Below, piece by piece: positions 1 to 5,760 of a stretch of DNA of 10,394 bases. Each line of letters starts with the position of its first letter. The first letter of the stretch is position 1. The stretch is from NCBI GenBank assembly GCA_037442565.1, contig JBBIQA010000158.1:1-10394 (forward strand). The letters run 5' to 3'. This stretch comes from PALSA-911 sp037442565 (GTDB taxonomy: Bacteria; Pseudomonadota; Alphaproteobacteria; Acetobacterales; Acetobacteraceae). The translations under genes and the position numbers were made by a program. The notes under the pieces are model-generated. The model saw nothing but the letters and a program-made list of their open reading frames with translations, was not told the origin of the DNA and did no database searches.

Positions 1-6
1 TGGGGT

Positions 7-71
7 TAAGGGGACGAGTCCCCTTACGGGTGCAGGGCAGAGCCCTGCCGGGGTCTGGGGCGGAGCCCCAG
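7..71. repeat. Array of three adjacent GC-rich hairpins (REP-like)
   Basis: Three perfect inverted repeats follow one another with short spacers. The first spans 7-26 (arms TAAGGGGA/TCCCCTTA, loop CGAG). The second spans 32-48 (arms GCAGGGC/GCCCTGC, loop AGA). The third spans 55-71 (arms CTGGGGC/GCCCCAG, loop GGA). The array starts 40 bp beyond the lptB stop codon. It resembles the dispersed intergenic palindromes I recall from high-GC Acetobacteraceae genomes, but I cannot count copies here. It could end or stabilise the lpt transcript. There is no T-tract on the lptB strand after any hairpin, so it is not a classical intrinsic terminator. The remaining bases, 72-110, show nothing recognisable. 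Confidence 0.6.
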
Positions 72-110
72 CCTTGCGTCCCGACCGCCCCAAGCCCGCA
101 GCCATTGGCA

Positions 111-896
111 TCAGAGGCTGAACTTTTCGCCGAGGTACACGCGGCGGACCTCGGCGTTGGCGACCACTTCGTCCGGCCGACCCTCCATCAGCACCTGGCC
201 ATCGTGCAGGATGTAGGCGCGATCGATGATCTCCAGCGTCTCGCGCACGTTGTGGTCGGTGATCAGCACGCCGATGCCACGGTCCTTCAGGTGCGAGACC
301 AGATCGCGGATTTCCCCGACGGCGATCGGGTCGATGCCGGCCAGCGGTTCGTCGAGCAGGATGTAGCCGGGTTGCGTGGCCAGGGCGCGGGCGATTTCGA
401 CGCGCCGGCGTTCGCCGCCCGACAGGGCCAGCGCGGGGGTGCGGCGCAGATGCGCGATGCCGAACTCGGCCAGCAATTCGTCCAGCATCAGGTCGCGCCG
501 GTCGGGATCCGCCTCGATCACCTCCAGCGCGGCCATGATGTTCTGTTCGACGTTCAGGCCGCGGAAGACGCTGGCTTCCTGCGGCAGGTAGCCGATGCCG
601 AGCTGGGCCCGGCGGTACATCGGCAGGCCGGTGATATCGGTGCCGTCCAGGCTGATCGAGCCGGTATCGGGGCGAACCAGGCCAACGATCATGTAGAAGG
701 TCGTGGTCTTGCCGGCGCCGTTCGGGCCGAGCAGGCCCACCGCTTCCCCGCGGCGCACATTCAGCGTCACGTTCCGTACCACCGGACGCTTGCGGTAGGT
801 CTTGCCGACGCTGGAGGCCACCAGGCCGCCGCCGCCCGCCAGGACGCGCAGATCGCCGGGGGCTCTGGTGTCGGCAACCACCTTGCCGTGGCTCAC
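111..896 (-). CDS. lptB: LPS export ABC transporter ATP-binding protein LptB
   Basis: Cytoplasmic ATPase of the LptB2FGC transporter, which extracts LPS from the inner membrane and pushes it along the Lpt bridge. The protein has 261 residues and a complete ABC fold: Walker A GPNGAGKT (57-64), Q-loop glutamine Q106 in YLPQEASVF, signature LSGGE (158-162), Walker B YILLDEP (178-184) with catalytic E183, and switch histidine H215 in TDHNVRETL. The sequence AGIDPI after Walker B is typical of LptB. The start is GTG, overlapping the lptA stop as GTGA, with AAGGA nine bases upstream. This start gives about 25 residues ahead of the usual LptB beginning, including a GGGG stretch, so a slightly later start is possible. 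It is the last gene of the kdsD-lptCAB unit inside the window; in many alphaproteobacteria rpoN and hpf follow, but that region lies outside. Confidence 0.96.
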   Translation of the reverse strand: MSHGKVVADTRAPGDLRVLAGGGGLVASSVGKTYRKRPVVRNVTLNVRRGEAVGLLGPNGAGKTTTFYMIVGLVRPDTGSISLDGTDITGLPMYRRAQLGIGYLPQEASVFRGLNVEQNIMAALEVIEADPDRRDLMLDELLAEFGIAHLRRTPALALSGGERRRVEIARALATQPGYILLDEPLAGIDPIAVGEIRDLVSHLKDRGIGVLITDHNVRETLEIIDRAYILHDGQVLMEGRPDEVVANAEVRRVYLGEKFSL

Positions 897-1942
897 CGCT
901 TGCCATCCTTCGCCGGGCCGGGCGCCGGGCCGGGCGCGGCCTTCTGGCCGGCAGCGGCTTGCCCGGTCGCGTCGTTCGGCATCACCAGCCCGCGTACCTG
1001 GTCGTTGCTGCCCGATATCAGTCGCGACAGGCCGGTCTTCATATCCACCTCGGCCTCCGCGCCGTTCAGCTGGTTGTCGCCGCGTGTGATCCGCACATTG
1101 CCGCCCAGCCGGGCGATGCCGGTTTCGGGCACGTACACGCCCCGGTCGCCGGTGACGGTATCGGTCTGGGTGCGCACGGAGACGTGGCCGAAGGCCTCGA
1201 CCCGCTCGATCTTGCCGGCCGCGCCGAGCGGGTCCGCCGTTTTGTCCGGGGGCGCCTGGTCCGGCTTCGTTTGTCCCGGTGTCGCCTCGTTGGCCGGCGG
1301 CGTCGTGTAGGCGACCAACGTATCGCCGGCCAGCCGCCGCCCGTCGGATGTGACCACCACGGCGTTGCCGCGCGCGACCGCGCGATGCAACTGCGACCAG
1401 TATTCCAGCGAGTCGCGCGCGGTGATGATTTCCGCCGGGCGGGTCAGCTTCAGATTGCGCCCGGTCAGCAGCAGCACCGCCTGGTCCATGTCGTAGGTGG
1501 CGTGATCGCCGGTGGCCACGTCCGTAGGCGTGAAGATGCGGACATTGCCGTCGGCTTCCAGGCGATAGATCTCGTTGCCGCCGCCCTCGCCGTCGAGCGG
1601 CGACGGCGCCGTCCCGTCCGGTCTGGCGGCCGGCGGTGTGCCCTGTGCGGGTTTGCCCTGTGCGGGTTTGCCCTGTGCGGGTGTGCCGGGAGGAGGTGCC
1701 TTGGGCCGGTAATGCGCGATCAGCCGGTCGGCGGTGACGGTGACATTGTCGCGCACCGCGCGCGCGTCACCGCGGGCGATCACCACTTTCTCCGCCTGCT
1801 GCCAGTCGATGCCGTCGCGCGAGGTGATCGTCACCGGCCCGCCCTTGGACAGGTCCAGCGGCTGCGCCCGCGCAGCCTGCGACATCAGCGGCCCGGCGGC
1901 CAGCAGGCCCAGCAGCACCATCGCATAACGAAAATGTCTCAT
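893..1942 (-). CDS. lptA: LptA/OstA family periplasmic LPS transport protein, expanded with low-complexity linkers
   Basis: Periplasmic bridge protein of the LPS export machine, linking LptC at the inner membrane to LptD at the outer membrane. Residues 1-26 form a signal peptide: basic start, hydrophobic 8-20, cleavage after ARA. OstA-like beta segments appear at about 34-80, 124-213 and 243-323, with the repeated pattern of GD or GN followed by V/A and a TxD or TGD step. Two Pro/Ala/Lys/Gln-rich linkers separate them (about 81-121 and 214-240), and a Pro-Gly-Ala tail ends in DGKR. At 349 residues it is much longer than E. coli LptA (185), largely because of these linkers and an added beta segment. 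ATG overlaps the lptC stop as ATGA, and no convincing Shine-Dalgarno precedes it, so translation is probably coupled to lptC. The family assignment is firm from sequence style and position. A partial resemblance to the LptD N-terminal domain is a family trait. Confidence 0.9.
   Translation of the reverse strand: MRHFRYAMVLLGLLAAGPLMSQAARAQPLDLSKGGPVTITSRDGIDWQQAEKVVIARGDARAVRDNVTVTADRLIAHYRPKAPPPGTPAQGKPAQGKPAQGTPPAARPDGTAPSPLDGEGGGNEIYRLEADGNVRIFTPTDVATGDHATYDMDQAVLLLTGRNLKLTRPAEIITARDSLEYWSQLHRAVARGNAVVVTSDGRRLAGDTLVAYTTPPANEATPGQTKPDQAPPDKTADPLGAAGKIERVEAFGHVSVRTQTDTVTGDRGVYVPETGIARLGGNVRITRGDNQLNGAEAEVDMKTGLSRLISGSNDQVRGLVMPNDATGQAAAGQKAAPGPAPGPAKDGKR
911..934. repeat. 12-bp tandem duplication in the lptA 3' end
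   Basis: CGCCGGGCCGGG occurs twice head to tail. It is in frame and encodes the repeated Pro-Gly-Pro-Ala near the LptA C-terminus. It looks like slippage expansion of a disordered tail. Confidence 0.8.
1641..1685. repeat. Three-copy 15-bp tandem repeat inside lptA
   Basis: The unit CCCTGTGCGGGTTTG is present at 1641-1655 and 1656-1670. A third copy, 1671-1685, differs by one base (GTGTG instead of GTTTG). Because the unit is a multiple of three, each copy adds five residues of the type AQGKP to the first LptA linker. The near identity of the copies suggests recent expansion and possible copy-number variation between strains. Confidence 0.85.
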
Positions 1943-2619
1943 TGGGTCGTGCCGTTCAGCACCAGCCGCGCCGGGCCGGTGAATTGGATCGCGGCGCCGC
2001 TGTCCGTCAGCATGAAGCCCTGCGCATCCAGGGTGCCGAACGGCCCTTCCGCGTGCACGGGTTCGGAGCCGGCGGCCGCACCGCTTTTGAGATCGATGGC
2101 GGCGCTTTCGGTGGTCAGCGTCGTGCCGTCGTCGCGATAGAGGATCACGTCGTGCGACAGATCGAGGCTGCCGGAATGCTGCAGATAGACGCCGTCCTTG
2201 GACTGCGCCTGCAGCCAGCTGCCGTCCTTCAGGGTCAGATCGCCGACCGGCGTGGTCAGGTTCACCCGGTCCGGCGTCACCTGTTTCGCGGTCTTGGCGG
2301 TGATCGTGTAGGGCCGCCCCTGTTCGTCCACGCCGCGATAGCGCGCGTCGGTCAGCTTCGCGCCATCCACCTCGGCGGAGAACTGCGAGAAGGTCAGCCG
2401 GCCGTGATCCGGCCCCCGGTCGATCTCGGGCCAGACCGCGATCAGCGCGAGCAGCCCAAGGGCCGCCAGCGGCAGCAGGAACTTGGACAACCGGACCAGC
2501 AGCCGCCGGCGGGCGATGCCGCTGGGCGACGGTGGACGGCGCAGCGGAATGCCGTCGGCAAGATGGCGTTCCCGCATGGCCTTCGCGGGCCGGCGGGCCG
2601 GCATCGGGGCCACGCTCAC
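1939..2619 (-). CDS. lptC: LPS export system inner-membrane protein LptC
   Basis: Bitopic inner-membrane protein that receives LPS from LptB2FG and passes it to LptA. The 226-residue product has a basic cytoplasmic N-terminus (about 1-46, Arg-rich), one transmembrane helix at about 47-64 (FLLPLAALGLLALIAVWP), then a periplasmic LptC/OstA beta domain. Typical features of that domain are a TDARYRGVDEQGRPYTITA segment and the later LTLKDGSWLQAQSKDGVYL segment. It is longer than E. coli LptC (191 residues), mainly at the N-terminus. The start is GTG with GAGGG seven bases upstream. That Shine-Dalgarno overlaps the kdsD stop, which supports this start over the downstream GTG and ATG codons. The stop overlaps the lptA start as ATGA. 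Confidence 0.92.
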   Translation of the reverse strand: MSVAPMPARRPAKAMRERHLADGIPLRRPPSPSGIARRRLLVRLSKFLLPLAALGLLALIAVWPEIDRGPDHGRLTFSQFSAEVDGAKLTDARYRGVDEQGRPYTITAKTAKQVTPDRVNLTTPVGDLTLKDGSWLQAQSKDGVYLQHSGSLDLSHDVILYRDDGTTLTTESAAIDLKSGAAAGSEPVHAEGPFGTLDAQGFMLTDSGAAIQFTGPARLVLNGTTQ

Positions 2620-2629
2620 AATGCGACCC

Positions 2630-3640
2630 TCATGCGAGGCCCGCCCGCAGCAGATCGTGCAAATGCAGAATACCGACGGGGCGGCCCGCCGGTTCCACCA
2701 CGAACAGGCTGGTGATCTTGCGGTCCCGCCCGGTCATCGCATGCAGCGCCTCGGCGGCCAGCGCCTCCGGGCCGATGGTGCGCGGCGCCAGCGTCATCAC
2801 GTCGCCGGCCCGGCGCGACAGCAGGTCCGGCCCCATGGAGCGGCGCAGGTCGCCGTCGGTGACAATGCCCACCAGCCGCCCATCGGCGTCCGTCACGCCG
2901 AGGCAGCCGAACTGTTTTTCGGTGATCAGCAGCAGGGCGCGATGCATCGGCACGTCCGCCGTCGCCAGCGGCATCGCCTCGCCCGCGTGCATCAGGTCGC
3001 GCACCCGCTTCAGCCGGGCGCCCAGCTTGCCGCCGGGATGGAACTGGCGGAAATCGGCCTCCGAGAAGCCGCGCCGGGTCAGCAGCGCCACCGCCAGCGC
3101 ATCGCCCAGCGCCATCTGCATCGTGGTGCTGGTGGTGGGCGCCAGGCCCATCGGGCAGGCTTCCGGCGCATCGGGCAGCAGCAGGGCGACATCCGCGGCC
3201 TGCGCCAGGGCCGAGCCGGCGCGCGCGGTAATTCCCACCAGCGGCAGAGCGAAGCGGCGGGTATGCGCGACCAGATCCGCCAGTTCCGCCGTCTCGCCGG
3301 AATTGGACAGCGCCAGCACCGCGTCGCCCGGCACGATCATTCCGAGATCGCCATGCGAGGCCTCGGCCGGATGCACGAACATCGCCGGCGTGCCGGTGGA
3401 AGCCAGGGTGGCGGCGATCTTGTGCGCGACATGCCCGGACTTGCCCATGCCGGAAACGACAACCCGGCCGGTAGCTTCGGCCAGCAGGTCCACGGCGCGG
3501 GCGAACCTGTCATCCAGCGAGGCCGCCATCGCGCGCAGGGCGCCGGCCTCGGTCTCCAGGACCGAGCGGGCGACCTGCAAATCGTCAGGCGAGTCCTTGC
3601 GGGCCGGATTCTTGCGGGCAGGGCCGGTGGTGGGGGTCAT
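2630..3640 (-). CDS. kdsD: Arabinose-5-phosphate isomerase (KpsF/GutQ family)
   Basis: Interconverts D-ribulose 5-phosphate and D-arabinose 5-phosphate, the first committed step to Kdo of the LPS inner core. It is cytoplasmic and typically tetrameric. The 336-residue protein has a SIS domain (about 45-190) followed by a CBS pair (about 212-336). Family catalytic positions are intact by comparison with E. coli KdsD: K67 in GMGKSG, E119 in SNSGETAE, E160 in PEACPMGLAPTTSTT and H201 in FHPGGKLG. The C-terminus LHLHDLLRAGLA is typical. It lies 10 nt upstream of lptC. kdsC, which sits between kdsD and lptC in E. coli, is absent. The ATG start has only AAGG three bases upstream, and a candidate promoter would begin transcription at about the start codon. 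GutQ or KpsF paralogues share the architecture, but the lpt neighbourhood favours KdsD. Confidence 0.94.
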   Translation of the reverse strand: MTPTTGPARKNPARKDSPDDLQVARSVLETEAGALRAMAASLDDRFARAVDLLAEATGRVVVSGMGKSGHVAHKIAATLASTGTPAMFVHPAEASHGDLGMIVPGDAVLALSNSGETAELADLVAHTRRFALPLVGITARAGSALAQAADVALLLPDAPEACPMGLAPTTSTTMQMALGDALAVALLTRRGFSEADFRQFHPGGKLGARLKRVRDLMHAGEAMPLATADVPMHRALLLITEKQFGCLGVTDADGRLVGIVTDGDLRRSMGPDLLSRRAGDVMTLAPRTIGPEALAAEALHAMTGRDRKITSLFVVEPAGRPVGILHLHDLLRAGLA

Positions 3641-3646
3641 CCGCCT

Positions 3647-3675
3647 TGTATGGGCACCCGCGCCGGAAGGGTCAA
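3647..3675 (-). promoter_or_regulatory. Candidate promoter directly before kdsD
   Basis: On the minus strand TTGACC (3675-3670) is followed after 17 bases by CATACA (3652-3647). The -35 box matches the sigma-70 consensus at five of six positions and the -10 at three of six. Only six bases separate the -10 box from the kdsD ATG, so the transcript would start at or next to the start codon. Distance and spacer are good, but the -10 is weak. Confidence 0.4.
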
Positions 3676-3725
3676 CCGAGAATGTCCGTTAAATCACATC
3701 GCCGACAAGAATCGTGCCAATGTTG

Positions 3726-3745
3726 CGCGAACCACCCGGATCGCG
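3726..3745. other. Weak hairpin between rnd and kdsD
   Basis: Arms CGCGA and TCGCG enclose an inner CC/GG pairing, 10 bases beyond the rnd stop codon. There is no T-tract on the minus strand, so termination is uncertain. The rest of this 115-base gap (3641-3755) holds only the kdsD promoter candidate. Confidence 0.25.
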
Positions 3746-3755
3746 AGACAAAATG

Positions 3756-4391
3756 CTAATGCGCAAAGATGTCGGGGTCTTCGTAGCCGAGCAGGTCGAG
3801 GCGGGTGCGCGCGGGGAGGAAGGCGAAGCAGGCCTCCGCCAGTTCCAGCCGCCCCTCGCGCCGCAGCAGCGCTTCCAGCCGGGCCCATAGCGCATGCAGG
3901 TGCAGCACGTCGGACGCGGCATAGGTCAGCTGCTCGGGTGACAGCTCCGGCGAGCCCCAGTCCGAGGTCTGCTGCTGCTTGGACAGGTCGACCCCGATCA
4001 GTTCCTTGCACAGGTCCTTCAGACCGTGCCGGTCGGTGAAGGTGCGCACCAGCTTGGCGGCGATCTTGGTGCATTTGACCGGCGCGGCGTCCACGCCGAG
4101 GTAATGCCGGATGACGCCGACATCGAAACGGGCGAAATGCATCAGCTTCACCACGTCCGGCGAGCCGAGCAGGCGCTTCAGGTTCGGGCAGTCATAGCCG
4201 CGCCCGCCCAGCGCCTCCGGCACCAGCTGCACCAGATGAGCCGTCCCGTCGCCGGAGGAGAGCTGCACCAGGCACAGCCGATCCCGATGCGGGTTGAGGC
4301 CCATCGTCTCGGTATCGACGGCCACGACCGGACCGAGCGACAGCCCATCCGGCAGGTCGCCGCGGTGCAGGTGAAGGGTGGCATTGGCCAT
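3756..4391 (-). CDS. rnd: Ribonuclease D, short form (DEDDy 3'-5' exonuclease)
   Basis: A 3'-5' exoribonuclease of the RNase D family, which trims the 3' ends of tRNA precursors and other stable RNAs. With the ATG at 4391 the protein has 211 residues and covers only the exonuclease domain. The HRDC domains of E. coli RNase D (375 residues) are missing, as is usual for the alphaproteobacterial short form. DEDDy residues are visible: D26 and E28 in AVDTET, D90 in HFARFDVGVI, and Y157/D161 in LTYAASDVLH. A TTG codon at 4409 in the same frame would add six residues. I prefer the ATG because the family typically begins a few residues before HRGDLPDG. Neither start has a strong Shine-Dalgarno. The gene follows tRNA-Leu on the same strand with an 86-base gap. 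Confidence 0.9.
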   Translation of the reverse strand: MANATLHLHRGDLPDGLSLGPVVAVDTETMGLNPHRDRLCLVQLSSGDGTAHLVQLVPEALGGRGYDCPNLKRLLGSPDVVKLMHFARFDVGVIRHYLGVDAAPVKCTKIAAKLVRTFTDRHGLKDLCKELIGVDLSKQQQTSDWGSPELSPEQLTYAASDVLHLHALWARLEALLRREGRLELAEACFAFLPARTRLDLLGYEDPDIFAH

Positions 4392-4457
4392 GAACAGCAC
4401 CGAGTTCAATTAGGATGTCTTTTTCGGAATATGACGCAACGCCCGCTCGCGTCGCTG

Positions 4458-4476
4458 CCGCTGAACGATGCAGCGG
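4458..4476 (-). terminator. Hairpin just 3' of tRNA-Leu
   Basis: A perfect 6-bp inverted repeat, CCGCTG/CAGCGG with a 7-base loop, begins one base beyond the encoded CCA end. No T-run follows on the minus strand; the downstream bases are mixed and then A-rich. It may be a processing signal in the precursor or a weak terminator. Read-through into rnd is plausible. Confidence 0.3.
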
Positions 4477-4477
4477 A

Positions 4478-4564
4478 TGGTGCCCAGGAGAAGACTCGAA
4501 CTTCCACGACCTTTCGGCCACAGGTACCTGAAACCTGCGCGTCTACCAATTCCGCCACCTGGGC
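4478..4564 (-). tRNA. tRNA-Leu (anticodon CAG)
   Basis: Reads CUG codons. The acceptor arms GCCCAGG and CCTGGGC pair over all seven bases, with discriminator A and a genomically encoded CCA (4480-4478). The D-arm is the leucine-type GGCGGAATTGGTAGACGC. The anticodon stem CAGGT/ACCTG closes a seven-base loop TTCAGGT with anticodon CAG. A long variable arm GGCC-GAAA-GGTC marks a class II tRNA, and the T-loop is GTTCGAGTC. Total length is 87 including CCA, as expected for tRNA-Leu. Confidence 0.97.
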
Positions 4565-4611
4565 ATCCGGTGCGTTCCGCGCGGCCATGGCTGGCAACAC
4601 GGTGGGCGGGC

Positions 4612-4640
4612 GATGTAGCCCCCACACCCTCCGTCGTCAA
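4612..4640 (-). promoter_or_regulatory. Candidate promoter for tRNA-Leu
   Basis: On the minus strand TTGACG (4640-4635) is followed after exactly 17 bases by TACATC (4617-4612). Predicted initiation near 4605 leaves about 40 bases of leader before the tRNA 5' end. The -35 box is strong (five of six) and the -10 weaker. If the hairpin behind the tRNA does not terminate, this promoter would also serve rnd. Confidence 0.55.
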
Positions 4641-4648
4641 GTGACCCC

Positions 4649-4673
4649 ACGCAACGGGTTGAGCCGGTTGCGT
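4649..4673. promoter_or_regulatory. Interrupted palindrome, candidate operator between divergent promoters
   Basis: Arms ACGCAAC (4649-4655) and GTTGCGT (4667-4673) are perfect inverted repeats separated by 11 bases, with a further inner GG/CC match. The palindrome covers the -35 box of the rightward promoter and ends nine bases from the -35 box of the leftward one. Position and symmetry suit a dimeric regulator. No regulator is identified. Confidence 0.4.
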
Positions 4674-4687
4674 TTGCAGCATATCAA
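4659..4687 (+). promoter_or_regulatory. Candidate promoter for the NDUFA9-like gene
   Basis: TTGAGC (4659-4664) and TATCAA (4682-4687) lie 17 bases apart, each matching the sigma-70 consensus at four of six positions. Initiation near 4694 would leave a short leader carrying the GGAGG Shine-Dalgarno at 4701-4705. Confidence 0.5.
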
Positions 4688-4712
4688 AGGCCCGGACACA
4701 GGAGGTTCGGGC

Positions 4713-5666
4713 ATGGCGACGCGGAACGTGGCGACGGTTTTCGGCGGATCGGGCTTTATCGGCCGCTATGTGGTCAAGCGGCTGGCGGCGCGCGGCTATA
4801 TCGTGCGGGTGGCGGTCCGGTATCCGGAGTCGGCGCTGTTCCTGAAGACGATGGGCGGCGTCGGCCAGATCGTGCCGCTGTCGGCTTCCATCACCGATGA
4901 GGCCGCCGTGGCACGCGCCGTCGAGGGCGCGGAGATCGTGGTGAACGCGGTCGGCATCCTGGCCGAAAGCCGCGCCGGCGATTTCCAGCGCATTCAGGCG
5001 GAAGGCGCCGGCCGCATTGCCCGCCTCGCCGCCGCTTCCGGGGTGCGCAAGCTGGTGCAGATTTCCGCGCTTGGCGCCAGCGCCGCCTCCGACAGTTCGT
5101 ATGCCACCAGCAAGTCCGCCGGGGAGGCCGCCGTGCTGGCCGCCTTCCCGCAGGCGACGATCCTGCGGCCTTCCGTGGTGTTCGGCCCCGAGGACCAGTT
5201 CTTCAACCGTTTTGCCGGCATGGCACGGATGCTGCCCTTCATGCCGGTGGTCGCCGGAGAGACGAAGTTCCAGCCGGTCTATGTCGGCGATGTCGCCGAC
5301 GCCGTGATGGCGGCGCTGGACCGGGCGGACGCGGCGGGTCGGGTGTTCGAACTCGGTGGCCCCCGCGCGCTGAGCATGCGCGACATCCTCGGCTACATCC
5401 TGAAGGAGACCGGACGCGACCGCCGGCTGGTGAACATGCCGATATGCGTGCTGCGTATGCAGGCCTCGGTGCTGGAGAAACTGCCCGGCCGGCTGCTGAC
5501 CCGCGATCAGCTGAAATTGCTTGCCCGGGACAATGTCGTCACCCCAGGCTCCCCGGGCCTTGCCGAGCTCGGCCTGGTGCCAACCCCGATCGAGCTGGTG
5601 GTGCCCACCTACCTGCGCCGGTTCCAGCCGGGCGGCGGGACCAGACCGATCGTGTTCCAGACATAG
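4713..5666 (+). CDS. NDUFA9-like NAD(P)-binding protein (atypical SDR, complex I subunit family)
   Basis: A 317-residue protein of the extended/atypical short-chain dehydrogenase family related to mitochondrial complex I subunit NDUFA9. It has an N-terminal Rossmann fold with dinucleotide motif GGSGFIG (11-17) and a VNAVGILAE strand (77-85). The SDR-type residues S118 (QISALGAS) and Y130-x3-K134 (YATSK) are all present, as are LRPSVVFGPEDQF (151-163) and a PVYVGDVADAV segment (188-198). In alphaproteobacteria such proteins are annotated as complex I NDUFA9 family. Whether it is a structural complex I partner or a free reductase or epimerase cannot be told from sequence. No nuo genes are nearby. 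The ATG is chosen because GGAGG sits seven bases upstream and the Rossmann motif follows directly; the same frame is open further upstream, but that stretch overlaps tRNA-Leu and rnd. Confidence 0.88.
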   Translation: MATRNVATVFGGSGFIGRYVVKRLAARGYIVRVAVRYPESALFLKTMGGVGQIVPLSASITDEAAVARAVEGAEIVVNAVGILAESRAGDFQRIQAEGAGRIARLAAASGVRKLVQISALGASAASDSSYATSKSAGEAAVLAAFPQATILRPSVVFGPEDQFFNRFAGMARMLPFMPVVAGETKFQPVYVGDVADAVMAALDRADAAGRVFELGGPRALSMRDILGYILKETGRDRRLVNMPICVLRMQASVLEKLPGRLLTRDQLKLLARDNVVTPGSPGLAELGLVPTPIELVVPTYLRRFQPGGGTRPIVFQT

Positions 5667-5676
5667 GCTTAGCCGC

Positions 5677-5702
5677 ATATAGATCCGAAACGGACCTTAT
5701 AT
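5677..5702 (+). terminator. Imperfect hairpin after the NDUFA9-like gene
   Basis: Ten bases beyond the stop codon, ATAT...TATAT outer arms and a TCCG-AAA-CGGA inner stem form an imperfect hairpin with one mismatch and one bulge. The downstream sequence is only moderately T-rich (ACTTTCCGCTTTT). Possible weak terminator. Confidence 0.3.
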
Positions 5703-5760
5703 CGCGCCACTTTCCGCTTTTGTCCGACGATTTTCGCAGGCCGGCCAAAAAAAGGACGTA

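Noticed and set aside
2483..4039. Long plus-strand open frames opposite kdsD, rnd and the lpt genes (also 30-1310, 959-2140 and 1942-2715)
   Set aside because: All are antisense to genes with clear catalytic motifs, have Arg/Gly/Ala/Gln/His-rich composition and lack recognisable domains.
4433..4453. GACGC/GCGTC inverted repeat between tRNA-Leu and rnd as a terminator
   Set aside because: It has only five base pairs, a long loop and A-rich rather than T-rich sequence downstream on the transcribed strand.
4026..4712. Upstream extension of the NDUFA9-like frame to 4026
   Set aside because: The extension overlaps rnd and tRNA-Leu on the other strand. The Rossmann motif and the GGAGG site fix the start at 4713.
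4410..5678. Minus-strand 422-codon open frame across tRNA-Leu and the NDUFA9-like gene
   Set aside because: It runs through a tRNA gene and is antisense to a gene with an intact Rossmann motif, a YxxxK motif and a strong Shine-Dalgarno.
5739..5753. GGCCGGCC palindrome followed by seven A, considered as an intrinsic terminator
   Set aside because: The stem is a self-complementary 8-mer with no loop, and the following tract is A rather than T on the plus strand. On the minus strand the T-run precedes the palindrome instead of following it.
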